In this document: in pieces, positions 17,210-25,392 of the stretch | Layout: every line of letters starts with the position of its first letter | Numbering within the stretch: the stretch's first letter is position 1 | Source: Kitasatospora azatica KCTC 9699 | GTDB lineage: Bacteria; Actinomycetota; Actinomycetes; Streptomycetales; Streptomycetaceae | Direction of reading: 5' to 3' | Length of the DNA: 64,000 nt | NCBI RefSeq assembly: GCF_000744785.1 | Contig: NZ_JQMO01000003.1 | Location: forward strand, 5,580,001 to 5,644,000 | Position numbers and translations under genes: made by a program | Notes under the pieces: generated by a model | Told to the model about the DNA's origin: nothing | The model's input: only the letters and a program-made list of their open reading frames with translations | Database searches by the model: none

Positions 17210-18970
17210 ATGGACCACACCCCCTACCGGCTGGCAGAACAGCTGGAGCGCGAGCTCGGCGACCCTGAGGACCCGGCGACACCCTTCAGCTACGCGAACT
17301 GCCTGGCCCTTGACGAACGCGAGGAGTTCCCCGCCGACATCTGCCGTCGGCTGGAGTCCCTGGGCGTCCACGAGTACTACGTGCCGGCCCAGCACGGTGG
17401 TCGGCTCACCGACTACGAGCAGGTCCTGCAACTCATGCGCGCGGTGGCCCGGCGGGACCTCACCGTGGCCATCGGGCACGGCAAGACCTATCTGGGCGGG
17501 GTCTGCGTCTGGGTGGCCGGTTCCGCCGAGCAGGCGGCGGCACTCGGCGCGGACATCCTCGCCGGAGTACCCGTCTCGCTCGGTCTCACCGAACGCGAGC
17601 ACGGCAGCGACCTGCTCGCCGGCGAGGTCCGCGGAGAAAGCCGCGAGAACGGCGGCTACCTGGTCAGCGGCGAGAAGTGGCTGATCAACAATGCCACCCG
17701 CGGCACCCTGCTGTCCGTGCTCGCCCGCACCGGGACGGACGGCGGTCCGCGCGGCTTCAGCGTGCTCCTGGTGGACAAGCGGCAACTGCCCCCCGAAAGC
17801 TACCGCCACCTCGACAAGGTTCCGACGCACGGCATCCGCGGCGCCGACATCTCCGGGATCGCATTCAGCGAGGCCGCGGTTCCGGCGGACGCAGTGGTGG
17901 GCGCACCGGGCACCGGTCTGGAGACGGTGATCAAGGCACTGCAGCTCACCCGCACGATGTGCTCCGCCCTGTCGCTGGGCGCCGCCGACCACGCGCTGGT
18001 CCTGGCACTGGACTTCACTGAACAGCGCGAACTGTACGGCCGCCGTCTGGCGGAGCTGCCGATCGCCCGGCGGAGGCTGGCCACTGCCGCCACCGACGTC
18101 CTGACCGGAGAAGCGCTGGCCCTGGTGGCCGCGCGGGCGGTCCAGACGGCGACCGCCGAACTCAGCGTCAGCGCCGCGGTCACCAAGTACCTGCTGCCGA
18201 CCAGCACCGAGGCGGTGATCGTAGAACTGACCCAGCTGCTGGGATCGCGCGCCTTCCTGGGCAACGTGTACGCCCGGGGCATGTTCCAGAAGGTGGACCG
18301 CGACAACCGGATCGTCGGACTCTTCGACGGCAACACGCTGGTCAATCTGAACTCCCTGATCGGGCAGTTCCGGAGCCTGGCGCGCGGCTACCGACGCGGC
18401 ACCGGGGACACGGCAGGCGCGGCGGCGGCCTTCGACCTCGGCGTGCCGCTGGCACCGCTCGACCCCGCCAAGCTGGCCCTGGTCGCCCGGCACGGCAGCG
18501 GCGTACTGGCCTCGCTGCCCGACTCGGTCGCGGCGCTGCGCCTGGCCGCCGCCGACTCCCCACCGCTCAAGTCGGCGCTGACCGCGGCGGAACAACTGCT
18601 GGCCGCGGCCGACCGGGTGCACGACGCCATGGAGCCCTACCAGAACGCGGTGACGGACATCCCCCCGGAGGCGTTCGAGGTGGCCAAGCGCTACGCCCTG
18701 TGCTTCGCCGGAGCAGCCTGCCTCGGCCTGTGGGTGCACAACCACGAGGCCGCCGAGCAGGGCGGCACCGCCGGCCTGTGGCAGGACGGGCTGTGGCTGC
18801 GCGCGGCCTTGTCCCGCATCCTGGTCCGCCTCGGCGTCCCCGGCGCCGAGGCTCCGGAAGCCTACGAGGAACTGCTGGAGCAGGCCCGCGCCCTGCGCGC
18901 GGAGGGCGCGCTGATCTCCCTGCTGCCGCTCTCCCTGGTCCGACCCGAAGTTGAGGAGACGTCATGCTGA
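17210..18970 (+). CDS. Acyl-CoA/acyl-ACP dehydrogenase family protein (1)
   Basis: 586 aa, longer than the usual 380-aa enzymes because of an extra helical C-terminus of about 190 residues. FAD-binding motifs are present ('LGLTEREHGSDL', 'GEKWLINNATRGTLLSVLARTG', 'RELYGRRLAELP'). At the position where many ACADs carry the catalytic Glu in 'YEGT', this protein reads F-D-G-N-T (Asp373), so a carboxylate is kept but shortened. It overlaps the next gene by 7 bp, and the two are clearly translated together. In FkbH-containing clusters ACAD-like proteins oxidise ACP-bound three-carbon units; they may instead desaturate the acyl chain. No start-defining ribosome site is strong here. Confidence 0.82.
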   Translation: MDHTPYRLAEQLERELGDPEDPATPFSYANCLALDEREEFPADICRRLESLGVHEYYVPAQHGGRLTDYEQVLQLMRAVARRDLTVAIGHGKTYLGGVCVWVAGSAEQAAALGADILAGVPVSLGLTEREHGSDLLAGEVRGESRENGGYLVSGEKWLINNATRGTLLSVLARTGTDGGPRGFSVLLVDKRQLPPESYRHLDKVPTHGIRGADISGIAFSEAAVPADAVVGAPGTGLETVIKALQLTRTMCSALSLGAADHALVLALDFTEQRELYGRRLAELPIARRRLATAATDVLTGEALALVAARAVQTATAELSVSAAVTKYLLPTSTEAVIVELTQLLGSRAFLGNVYARGMFQKVDRDNRIVGLFDGNTLVNLNSLIGQFRSLARGYRRGTGDTAGAAAAFDLGVPLAPLDPAKLALVARHGSGVLASLPDSVAALRLAAADSPPLKSALTAAEQLLAAADRVHDAMEPYQNAVTDIPPEAFEVAKRYALCFAGAACLGLWVHNHEAAEQGGTAGLWQDGLWLRAALSRILVRLGVPGAEAPEAYEELLEQARALRAEGALISLLPLSLVRPEVEETSC

Positions 18971-20679
18971 CCGAGGCAGGCACCGCCGCCCGGGTGGCCG
19001 AGCTGGAACGGGCCTTCGGTGATCCGACGGACGCCACCAACCCGGTGGGCTTCGCCCGCCTGCTCGAAGCGGACGAGGCCGGGGAACTGCCGGAGAGCGG
19101 CGAGAAGCTCCTCGACGACCTGGTGTTCAACGCCGAGTTCGTGCCCGCCCACCTCGGCGGCCGCCTGGAGCGCGTCGACAGCCTGGTCCGGGTCGTCCGC
19201 CAGGCGTTCCGCCGGGACATCACGCTCGGGCTCGGATACGGCGTCACCTCCTTCATGGCCGCGGTCAACGTCTGGACGGCCGGCAGCCCCGAGCAGCAGC
19301 GCCGACTGGCCGACCTGCTCCTCGACGGCGGCAAGGCCTCGGTCGCCTACCACGAGCTGGCGCACGGGAACGACTTCCTCCGCAACGAGTTCCGGGCGAA
19401 CCCGGACGGCTCCGGCTTCCGCCTGCACGGCGCCAAGCAGGTCATCAACAACGCCCACCGGGCCCGTGCCTGGCTGCTGTTCAGCCGTACCTCGGACGCG
19501 CCGGGAAGTCGCAGCCACTCCGTGCTGATGGTCGAGCGGGACGAGGTGGACCCGGAGCGGCTGCGCGTGCTCCCGCGCTACGAGACGGTCGGTGTCCGCG
19601 GCTGCACACTCTCCGGTCTGGAGTTCGACGACTGCCCGGTCCCTGGGAGCGCCCTCGTCGGCGAGCAGGGACAAGGAGTCGAACTGGCGCTGCGTTCGTT
19701 CCAGATCACCCGCAGCGCGGTCCCCGGGATGGCTCTGGGCGCCGCCGACACCAGCCTGCGCACCGTGGTGCGCTTCGCCGTGGGGCGGCAGCTGTACCGC
19801 AAGTCGGTCATGGAGATCCCGCACGCCAAGGGCGTCCTCGGCAACGCCTTCCTGGACCTGCTGATCTGCGACAGCCTCTCCCTGGCCGGCACCCGCGCGG
19901 TCCACCTCCTCCCGGAGCAGACCAGTGTCTACGGGGCCGCGGTCAAGTACCTCGTGCCCAAGGTCCTCACCGAGGCCATGTACGAGTTGTCGATCGTCCT
20001 GGGTGCCAGGTTCTATGTACGCGACGGTGAGTTCGGCATCTTCCAGAAGCACCTTCGGGACCTGCCGGTGCTCAGTCTGGGCCACGCCGGATCGGCCGCC
20101 TGCCAGGCCACGATCATCCCGCAGCTGCCGAGGCTCGCGAAGCGGTCCTGGTTCAAGGACGCGCCTGCTCCGGCCGAGCTGTTCCAGCCCCGCGCCGACC
20201 TGCCCGGAATCCCCTTCACCCGGCTGGCCCTCGCCAGCGGCCAGGACAGCATCAGCGCCGCCCTGGTCACCGCGATCGACGAACTACCGAGCGGTACCCC
20301 GCAGGAGCAGGCGGTCCACGGTCTCGCCCTGCGCCTGCTGGACGAGTTGCACCGGCTCCAGGAAGCGAGCCTTGAGCTGTCGTCTGCGGACCGCACCTCG
20401 CTGGCCCGCCCGCACAGCTTCGCTCTCGCAGACCGGTACGCCGTGCTGCTCGCGGCCTCCTCCGTACTCGGCGTCTGGCGGCAGGCCACGAATGGTGGCG
20501 ACGCCTTCCTGGCCGACCCGTCCTGGGCTGCGGCCGCCCTGCACCGGCTGGTCCGCCGGTTGGGCCAGCAGCCTCCGGCACTGCCCGCCGGCTGCGAGGA
20601 GCGGGTGCACGAAGAACTGCTCCGCCGCTTCCACCAGGGCCGCAGCTACGACCTGTACGACACCCCGCTCGCGGGCTGA
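18964..20679 (+). CDS. Acyl-CoA/acyl-ACP dehydrogenase family protein (2)
   Basis: 571 aa, homologous in layout to its upstream partner, with the same extra C-terminal helical region. ACAD middle-domain motifs are visible ('AYHELAHGNDF', 'GAKQVINNAHRARAWLLFSRTS', 'RQLYRKSVMEIPHAKG'). At the site of the usual catalytic Glu the sequence is L-G-H-A-G-S (His374), so the classical base is lost. Together with Asp at the equivalent site in the partner, this suggests a heteromeric pair in which only one subunit is catalytic, as known for some actinobacterial ACAD pairs. ATG overlaps the upstream stop; ACP (1) follows 37 bp later. Confidence 0.82.
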   Translation: MLTEAGTAARVAELERAFGDPTDATNPVGFARLLEADEAGELPESGEKLLDDLVFNAEFVPAHLGGRLERVDSLVRVVRQAFRRDITLGLGYGVTSFMAAVNVWTAGSPEQQRRLADLLLDGGKASVAYHELAHGNDFLRNEFRANPDGSGFRLHGAKQVINNAHRARAWLLFSRTSDAPGSRSHSVLMVERDEVDPERLRVLPRYETVGVRGCTLSGLEFDDCPVPGSALVGEQGQGVELALRSFQITRSAVPGMALGAADTSLRTVVRFAVGRQLYRKSVMEIPHAKGVLGNAFLDLLICDSLSLAGTRAVHLLPEQTSVYGAAVKYLVPKVLTEAMYELSIVLGARFYVRDGEFGIFQKHLRDLPVLSLGHAGSAACQATIIPQLPRLAKRSWFKDAPAPAELFQPRADLPGIPFTRLALASGQDSISAALVTAIDELPSGTPQEQAVHGLALRLLDELHRLQEASLELSSADRTSLARPHSFALADRYAVLLAASSVLGVWRQATNGGDAFLADPSWAAAALHRLVRRLGQQPPALPAGCEERVHEELLRRFHQGRSYDLYDTPLAG

Positions 20680-20716
20680 GCACCCGCAGCGTCAACAGTA
20701 AACAGAGGAGCGCGAC

Positions 20717-21028
20717 ATGGCCGTCCCCGCAACCGATCGACCCGCCAAGGGATTCGACCACTCCGCCGATTCGCTCAGCGCGTGGCTGGTCGACCGCATC
20801 GCGACCTACCTCCGGCGCGCACCTGCTGAGATCGACCCGTCCGTGCCGCTGGCCGAGTACGGTCTGGACTCCATCGCCGCACTGAGTCTGTGCGGCGACA
20901 TCGAGGACGCCTTCGACCTGGTCCTGGAGCCCACGGTCGCCTGGGACTACCCCACCGTCCACGCGCTCGCGGCCTACCTCGTCGAGGAGTTCGGCGCTTC
21001 CGGGAACGCCGGGGACGCCGAGCGATGA
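20717..21028 (+). CDS. Acyl carrier protein (1)
   Basis: 103 aa, single carrier domain with the phosphopantetheine site in 'YGLDSIAAL' (Ser52), typical of polyketide-type ACPs. It has a short N-terminal extension, AGAGGAG before the ATG, and a 4-bp ATGA overlap with the PKS gene, so it is translationally coupled to it. Its place between the ACAD pair and the PKS suggests it carries the substrate that the dehydrogenases oxidise or the chain handed to the PKS. Which of the two free ACPs is loaded by the FkbH protein cannot be told from sequence. Confidence 0.92.
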   Translation: MAVPATDRPAKGFDHSADSLSAWLVDRIATYLRRAPAEIDPSVPLAEYGLDSIAALSLCGDIEDAFDLVLEPTVAWDYPTVHALAAYLVEEFGASGNAGDAER

Positions 21029-24027
21029 ACGACGTAGCGATCGTCGGCATCGACTGCCGGTTCCCGGGAGCCGCCGACACGGCGGCCTACTGGGACCTGC
21101 TCATGCGTTCGGGTGACGGTGTCGGCAAGGTTCCCGGCAACCGCTGGGACGTCCGGGACTTCCACGACCCGGAGGGTGGCGAAGGACGGAGCAACACGGC
21201 GCAGGGCGGCTTCATCGCCGACCCGGACGCCTTCGACAACGAGTTCTTCACCGTGTCTCCTCGCGAGGCCGCGGCCATGGACCCGCAGCAGCGACTGCTA
21301 CTGCAGTGCGCGTGGCGCGCGGTGGAGGACGCGGGAATTGCCCCAGGCCGACTGGCGGGGACGCCCACCGGCGTGTTCGTCGGAATCATGGGCAACGAGT
21401 GGGCGCAGCTGCATCTGACCGACTACGACCGGATCACCGCGCACGTAGGGTCCGGAAACGGCTACTGCATGACGGCCAACCGGATCTCCTACCACCTGGA
21501 CCTCAGGGGCCCCAGCCTCGCGGTCGACACCGCCTGTTCCTCGTCCTTGGTGGCCGTGCACCTGGCGAGCAACTCCCTGCTGTCCGGCGAGTGCGACTAC
21601 GCACTCGCCGGCGGCGTCAACGTGGCGCTCACTCCCGCGCTGGGGATCTTCTACACCCAGGCCGGCCTCTCCGCGCCGGACGGCCGCTGCAAACCGTTCA
21701 GCGCCGACGCCGACGGCATCGGCCGCGGGGAGGGCGTCGGCGTGGTCGTCCTGCGCCGTCTGGAGGATGCGCTGGCCGACGGCCAGCAGGTGTACGCGGT
21801 GATCCGCGGCACCGCCGTCAACCAGGACGGCCGGAGCAACGGCATCACCGCGCCCAGCCGCTGGTCCCAGCAGGAGGTGCTGGCCGCCGCCTACCGTCGG
21901 GCCGGCGTCGACCCCTCCGAGGTGCGCTTCACCGAGGGACACGGCACCGGGACCGTGCTCGGCGACATGATCGAGGTCAAAGCGCTGGGACACCTGCACG
22001 GACGCCGCGAGGGCGGACCGATGGCGCTGGGCTCGGTCAAGGGGAACCTCGGTCACACCGAGGGTGCGGCCGGCATTGCCGCGCTCATCAAGGTCGCACT
22101 GGCGCTGCATCACAAAGTCGTGCCCGCCAGCCGGTTCGCCAGCCGGGAGAACCCCGACCTGCGCCTGGCCAAGCACGGCCTCAAGCTGCTCAAGGCGCCG
22201 CTCCGGCTGCCGGCCGGGACGACGGTGGCGGGTCTGAGCAGCTTCGGGATGGGAGGCACCAACGCCCACGCGGTGCTGGCGTCCGCCCCGGCGCAGGCCG
22301 CCCGTCCCGTCGTCGCCACGGGCGGCGGAGTGTTCACGCTGAGCGCGACCAACCCGGACGCGTTGCGCCGCAATCTGCTCGTGCAGGCGGCGGAAGTGTC
22401 ACGCCGCCGGGTGCCCCTGGTCGACCTCTGCTGGAGCAGCAACCGGGTGAAGACCGGGCAGCGGCTTCGCTTCGCACTGCCGGTCACGGACACCGCCGCT
22501 CTGGCCGACGGATTGAGGGCGGCGGCCGAGGACCAGGAGCTTCTGGGGCGCCTGGCCGCGCAGCCGGTCGGCCGCCCGAAGACCGCGTTCCTCTTCACCG
22601 GCCAGGGCTCCCAGTCGCCCGGTATGACAGCCGGGCTCTACCGCGATTCAGAGCTGTACCGCCGGTTCCTGGACGCGGCGGACGCGGCTCTGCTTCCGCA
22701 CCTCGGCGAGTCGGTGCGCGACCTCATCCTCGGGCGGGACGAACGGGTGCACCAGACCGCCATGGCGCAGCCGGCCCTGTTCGCCGTGGGCTACGCCCTG
22801 ACGCGCACCCTCTCCGAGCTCGGGGTGGAACCGTCGTTGCTGATCGGTCACAGCGTCGGCGAGTACGTGGCCGCGGTGACCGCCGGGGTCTTCGGGCTCG
22901 ACGAGGGCGCCCGACTGATCGCCGCCCGGGGCGCGTTGATGCAGCAGCTGCCCACCGGTGGCGGGATGCTCTCGGTGAACGCGCCCGTGGACGAGGTCCG
23001 CGCGCTGGCCGAGGCAGAACCACTGGTCGGCGTCGGCGCGGTGAACGGACCGCGGCGGACCGTACTGTCCGGGGATCTGGCCGCGCTGGAGCGGCTCGCC
23101 AAAGTCTTCGACGCCGCAGGTCTGGAGACGCGTGCGCTCCAGGTCTCGCATGCCTTCCATTCGCCTCTGATGGAGCCCATGCTGGAGCGATTCGCCGCGG
23201 TCGCGGGCGAAGTCGGCGGCGGCGTCCCGCAACTGCCGGTCTTCTCCACGGTCCGGGGCCGGCTGCTGCAGGACGAACCGATGGATGCCGACTACTGGGT
23301 CGAGCACATCAGCGCGCCGGTCATGTTCGCGCAGGCAGCCGAGAGTCTGCTCGAGGCCGGTCCGACCCACGCGGTGGAGATCGGGGCCAAGCCGGTGCTG
23401 AACAGCCTGGTCCGCGGACTGCGCCCACCGGCCGGACTCCGCACGCTGCACCCCTCGCCCTCCGTTGAAGGCGGCGTTGCGGAACTGGCCGAACTGCTCG
23501 CCGAGCTGTACCGCGGCGGCCTCGATCCGCACTGGGACGGGCTCTATCCGAAGGACGGGCCGCGCGCGCTACGGCTCGCGCCGTATGCGTTCTCCGACGC
23601 CCACCGCTACTGGAGCAGTGGGCCGGTGCGCAGGACCCCCGTGCCCGCCGCGCTGGGCCTCCTGGACAGCGGAGTCCAGGCGGTCGCCGCGGTCCCCGAG
23701 TTCGTCCCGCCGGCACCGGGATCGCCGGTCACCACGTGGATCGGAGCGGCCCAGGGTCCTGCCCTCAACGGGCCGGTGGCGGAGCTGGCGGTGGCGGCCG
23801 TCGCCCAGGTGGGCGGCTACACCGTGGCTGAGCTCGGCCCGCAGTCCCGTCTCTACGAGGACCTCGGCTTCGATTCCGTGATGGTCATGGAGCTGAAGAG
23901 CCGGATCGAGAAGACAGTCGGCGGGATCGGTCCGATCTCGATCGAGGACCTCCTGACGAGGCTCTCCTCGGTGGGCGACCTGGTCGGATTCCTCGAGGAG
24001 CGCAGCAGCGGCGCGGTGGCTTCCTGA
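21025..24027 (+). CDS. Type I polyketide synthase, single module KS-AT-ACP
   Basis: 1000 aa. The KS domain (about 1-430) has the catalytic triad: Cys171 in DTACSSS, His in 'TEGHGTGT' and His in 'NLGHTEGAAG'. The AT (about 510-810) has GHSVGEY (Ser610) and H-A-F-H near residue 709, which predicts malonyl-CoA. The ACP (about 920-1000) has 'GFDSVMVMEL' (Ser951). There is no KR, DH, ER, MT or TE and no docking-like N-terminus. One condensation without reduction would leave a 3-ketoacyl-ACP, the type of partner needed for acyl-tetronate formation. ATG 21025 overlaps the ACP (1) stop. The starter may come from fatty acid synthesis; iteration is possible but cannot be judged. Confidence 0.95.
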   Translation: MNDVAIVGIDCRFPGAADTAAYWDLLMRSGDGVGKVPGNRWDVRDFHDPEGGEGRSNTAQGGFIADPDAFDNEFFTVSPREAAAMDPQQRLLLQCAWRAVEDAGIAPGRLAGTPTGVFVGIMGNEWAQLHLTDYDRITAHVGSGNGYCMTANRISYHLDLRGPSLAVDTACSSSLVAVHLASNSLLSGECDYALAGGVNVALTPALGIFYTQAGLSAPDGRCKPFSADADGIGRGEGVGVVVLRRLEDALADGQQVYAVIRGTAVNQDGRSNGITAPSRWSQQEVLAAAYRRAGVDPSEVRFTEGHGTGTVLGDMIEVKALGHLHGRREGGPMALGSVKGNLGHTEGAAGIAALIKVALALHHKVVPASRFASRENPDLRLAKHGLKLLKAPLRLPAGTTVAGLSSFGMGGTNAHAVLASAPAQAARPVVATGGGVFTLSATNPDALRRNLLVQAAEVSRRRVPLVDLCWSSNRVKTGQRLRFALPVTDTAALADGLRAAAEDQELLGRLAAQPVGRPKTAFLFTGQGSQSPGMTAGLYRDSELYRRFLDAADAALLPHLGESVRDLILGRDERVHQTAMAQPALFAVGYALTRTLSELGVEPSLLIGHSVGEYVAAVTAGVFGLDEGARLIAARGALMQQLPTGGGMLSVNAPVDEVRALAEAEPLVGVGAVNGPRRTVLSGDLAALERLAKVFDAAGLETRALQVSHAFHSPLMEPMLERFAAVAGEVGGGVPQLPVFSTVRGRLLQDEPMDADYWVEHISAPVMFAQAAESLLEAGPTHAVEIGAKPVLNSLVRGLRPPAGLRTLHPSPSVEGGVAELAELLAELYRGGLDPHWDGLYPKDGPRALRLAPYAFSDAHRYWSSGPVRRTPVPAALGLLDSGVQAVAAVPEFVPPAPGSPVTTWIGAAQGPALNGPVAELAVAAVAQVGGYTVAELGPQSRLYEDLGFDSVMVMELKSRIEKTVGGIGPISIEDLLTRLSSVGDLVGFLEERSSGAVAS

Positions 24028-24074
24028 CCTCGTCCATCCCCGCCGAACGCAACAGCAGATGAGAGGAGCACGTG

Positions 24075-25097
24075 ATGGAACAGCAGGAGGCGTACATCAA
24101 CTCCGTCGGCACCGCCCTGCCGGGCGATCCCGTCGACAACGCGCGATTGTCCAAGGTGCTCGGCGTCAACGAGGAGTGGATCGACGTCTTCATCGGCACC
24201 AGGACCCGCCACTTCGCCCGCGACCTGGGCACCGGCGAGGTCCGCTGGTCACTGGCCGACCTGTGCGCCCTGGCCGGCGAGCGGGCGATGGCCGCGGCAG
24301 CCGTCGACCCTGCGGCGATCGACTTCGTCGTGCTGGGCACGGCCACCCCCGACACCCTGATGCCGGCCAGCGTCAACCTTGTCGCCGAACAGCTCGGACT
24401 CGACCAACTTCCCACGTACCAGCTGCAGTCCGGGTGCGCGGGTGCGGTGCAGGCGCTGGACCTGGCGCGCACCCTGGTCACCAGCACCGGCGGCACGGGA
24501 CTGGTGATCGGCGGGGACGTCTGCAGCAAACACCTCGACCTGCGCCGCGACCTTTCCCTGGCCACTCCCAGTGAGCTGGTCAACTACGTGCTCTTCGGCG
24601 ACGGCGCCGGGGCCGTGGTGATGTCCCCCGAACCGACCGGCGAGCGGGTGGCCCTGCGCCGGGTGCTCAACCGCCTGACCGGATTGGGCCGGGCACCGGG
24701 CCAGGTGATCGAGTGGTTCGGCCTGGCCGACCTGGACAGCGGCAAGCAGGCCTTCTACGAGGACTACAAGGCGATCGAGGAGTCCGTCCCGGTCATGGCG
24801 GTGGAGATCCTCTGGGAGCTGCTGGAGGAGCTCGGCTGGTCCGTCGAGCAGCTCGACTACCTGCTGCCACCTCAACTGGCCGGTCGGATGACCCAGCGGA
24901 TCTTCGAGCAGCTCGGCGTCCCCCACGCTCGGGAGGTCTCCTGCGTGGCGGACACCGGCAACAACGGCAACGCCCTGCCGTTCCTCCAGATGGAACGACT
25001 GCTCGGGCAGATGACCGAGGGCCAGCGGGCGCTGGCCGTGGCCGTGGAATCCAGCAAGTGGCTCAAGGCCGGATTCGCCCTGGAGAAGCTCGGATGA
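24075..25097 (+). CDS. KASIII (FabH)-like condensing enzyme, tetronate-type candidate
   Basis: 340 aa thiolase-fold protein. The active-site Cys is present (Cys121 in 'QLQSGCAGAV'). The FabH H-Q-A-N motif is replaced by 'LLPPQLAGR', so the decarboxylation His is missing, while the later Asn loop is kept as 'DTGNNGNA'. In tetronate pathways the KASIII homologue joins a 3-ketoacyl chain to glyceryl-ACP without a decarboxylative condensation, which would tolerate this loss; an acyltransferase role is another option. ATG 24075 lies 6 nt after GAGAGGAG; the GTG just before it is less likely. It is followed by ACP (2) and the E2-like gene, the order typical of tetronate cassettes. Confidence 0.85.
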   Translation: MEQQEAYINSVGTALPGDPVDNARLSKVLGVNEEWIDVFIGTRTRHFARDLGTGEVRWSLADLCALAGERAMAAAAVDPAAIDFVVLGTATPDTLMPASVNLVAEQLGLDQLPTYQLQSGCAGAVQALDLARTLVTSTGGTGLVIGGDVCSKHLDLRRDLSLATPSELVNYVLFGDGAGAVVMSPEPTGERVALRRVLNRLTGLGRAPGQVIEWFGLADLDSGKQAFYEDYKAIEESVPVMAVEILWELLEELGWSVEQLDYLLPPQLAGRMTQRIFEQLGVPHAREVSCVADTGNNGNALPFLQMERLLGQMTEGQRALAVAVESSKWLKAGFALEKLG

Positions 25098-25152
25098 ACG
25101 ACCACCGCGTCCCAAATCGCTTCCGAACCCCCTTTGGAACTGGAGTGCACTC

Positions 25153-25392
25153 GTGATCCCCACCATCGAATCCGTCGAGGACTTCGTCTCGCTGTTGCGT
25201 GACGAGCTCGGCCTCCAGCTGGACGAGTCGTCCCTGGGCACCGACTTCGACGCCCTCCCGGACTGGGACTCCCTCCACCTGCTGAAACTGGTGACCGCGC
25301 TGGAGCGGGCGACCGGTCGGCGGATCTCCGTCGGCAAGCTCCTCGAGGTCCGCAGCCTGCGCGAGGTGTACGAGCTCGCGGGCCGGTCATGA
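25153..25392 (+). CDS. Acyl carrier protein (2)
   Basis: 79 aa carrier protein with the attachment site in 'DWDSLHLLKL' (Ser40). The D-W-D-S-L form is common in discrete ACPs that accept glyceryl from FkbH-type proteins. GTG start with CTGGAG upstream; the stop overlaps the ATG of the E2-like gene. Position between the KASIII-like and E2-like genes makes it the best candidate glyceryl carrier. Confidence 0.9.
   Translation: MIPTIESVEDFVSLLRDELGLQLDESSLGTDFDALPDWDSLHLLKLVTALERATGRRISVGKLLEVRSLREVYELAGRS

Noticed and set aside
15122..21028. Methoxymalonyl-ACP cassette
   Set aside because: Needs a 3-hydroxyacyl-CoA dehydrogenase and an O-methyltransferase, neither of which is present; the KASIII and E2-like genes point to a tetronate route.
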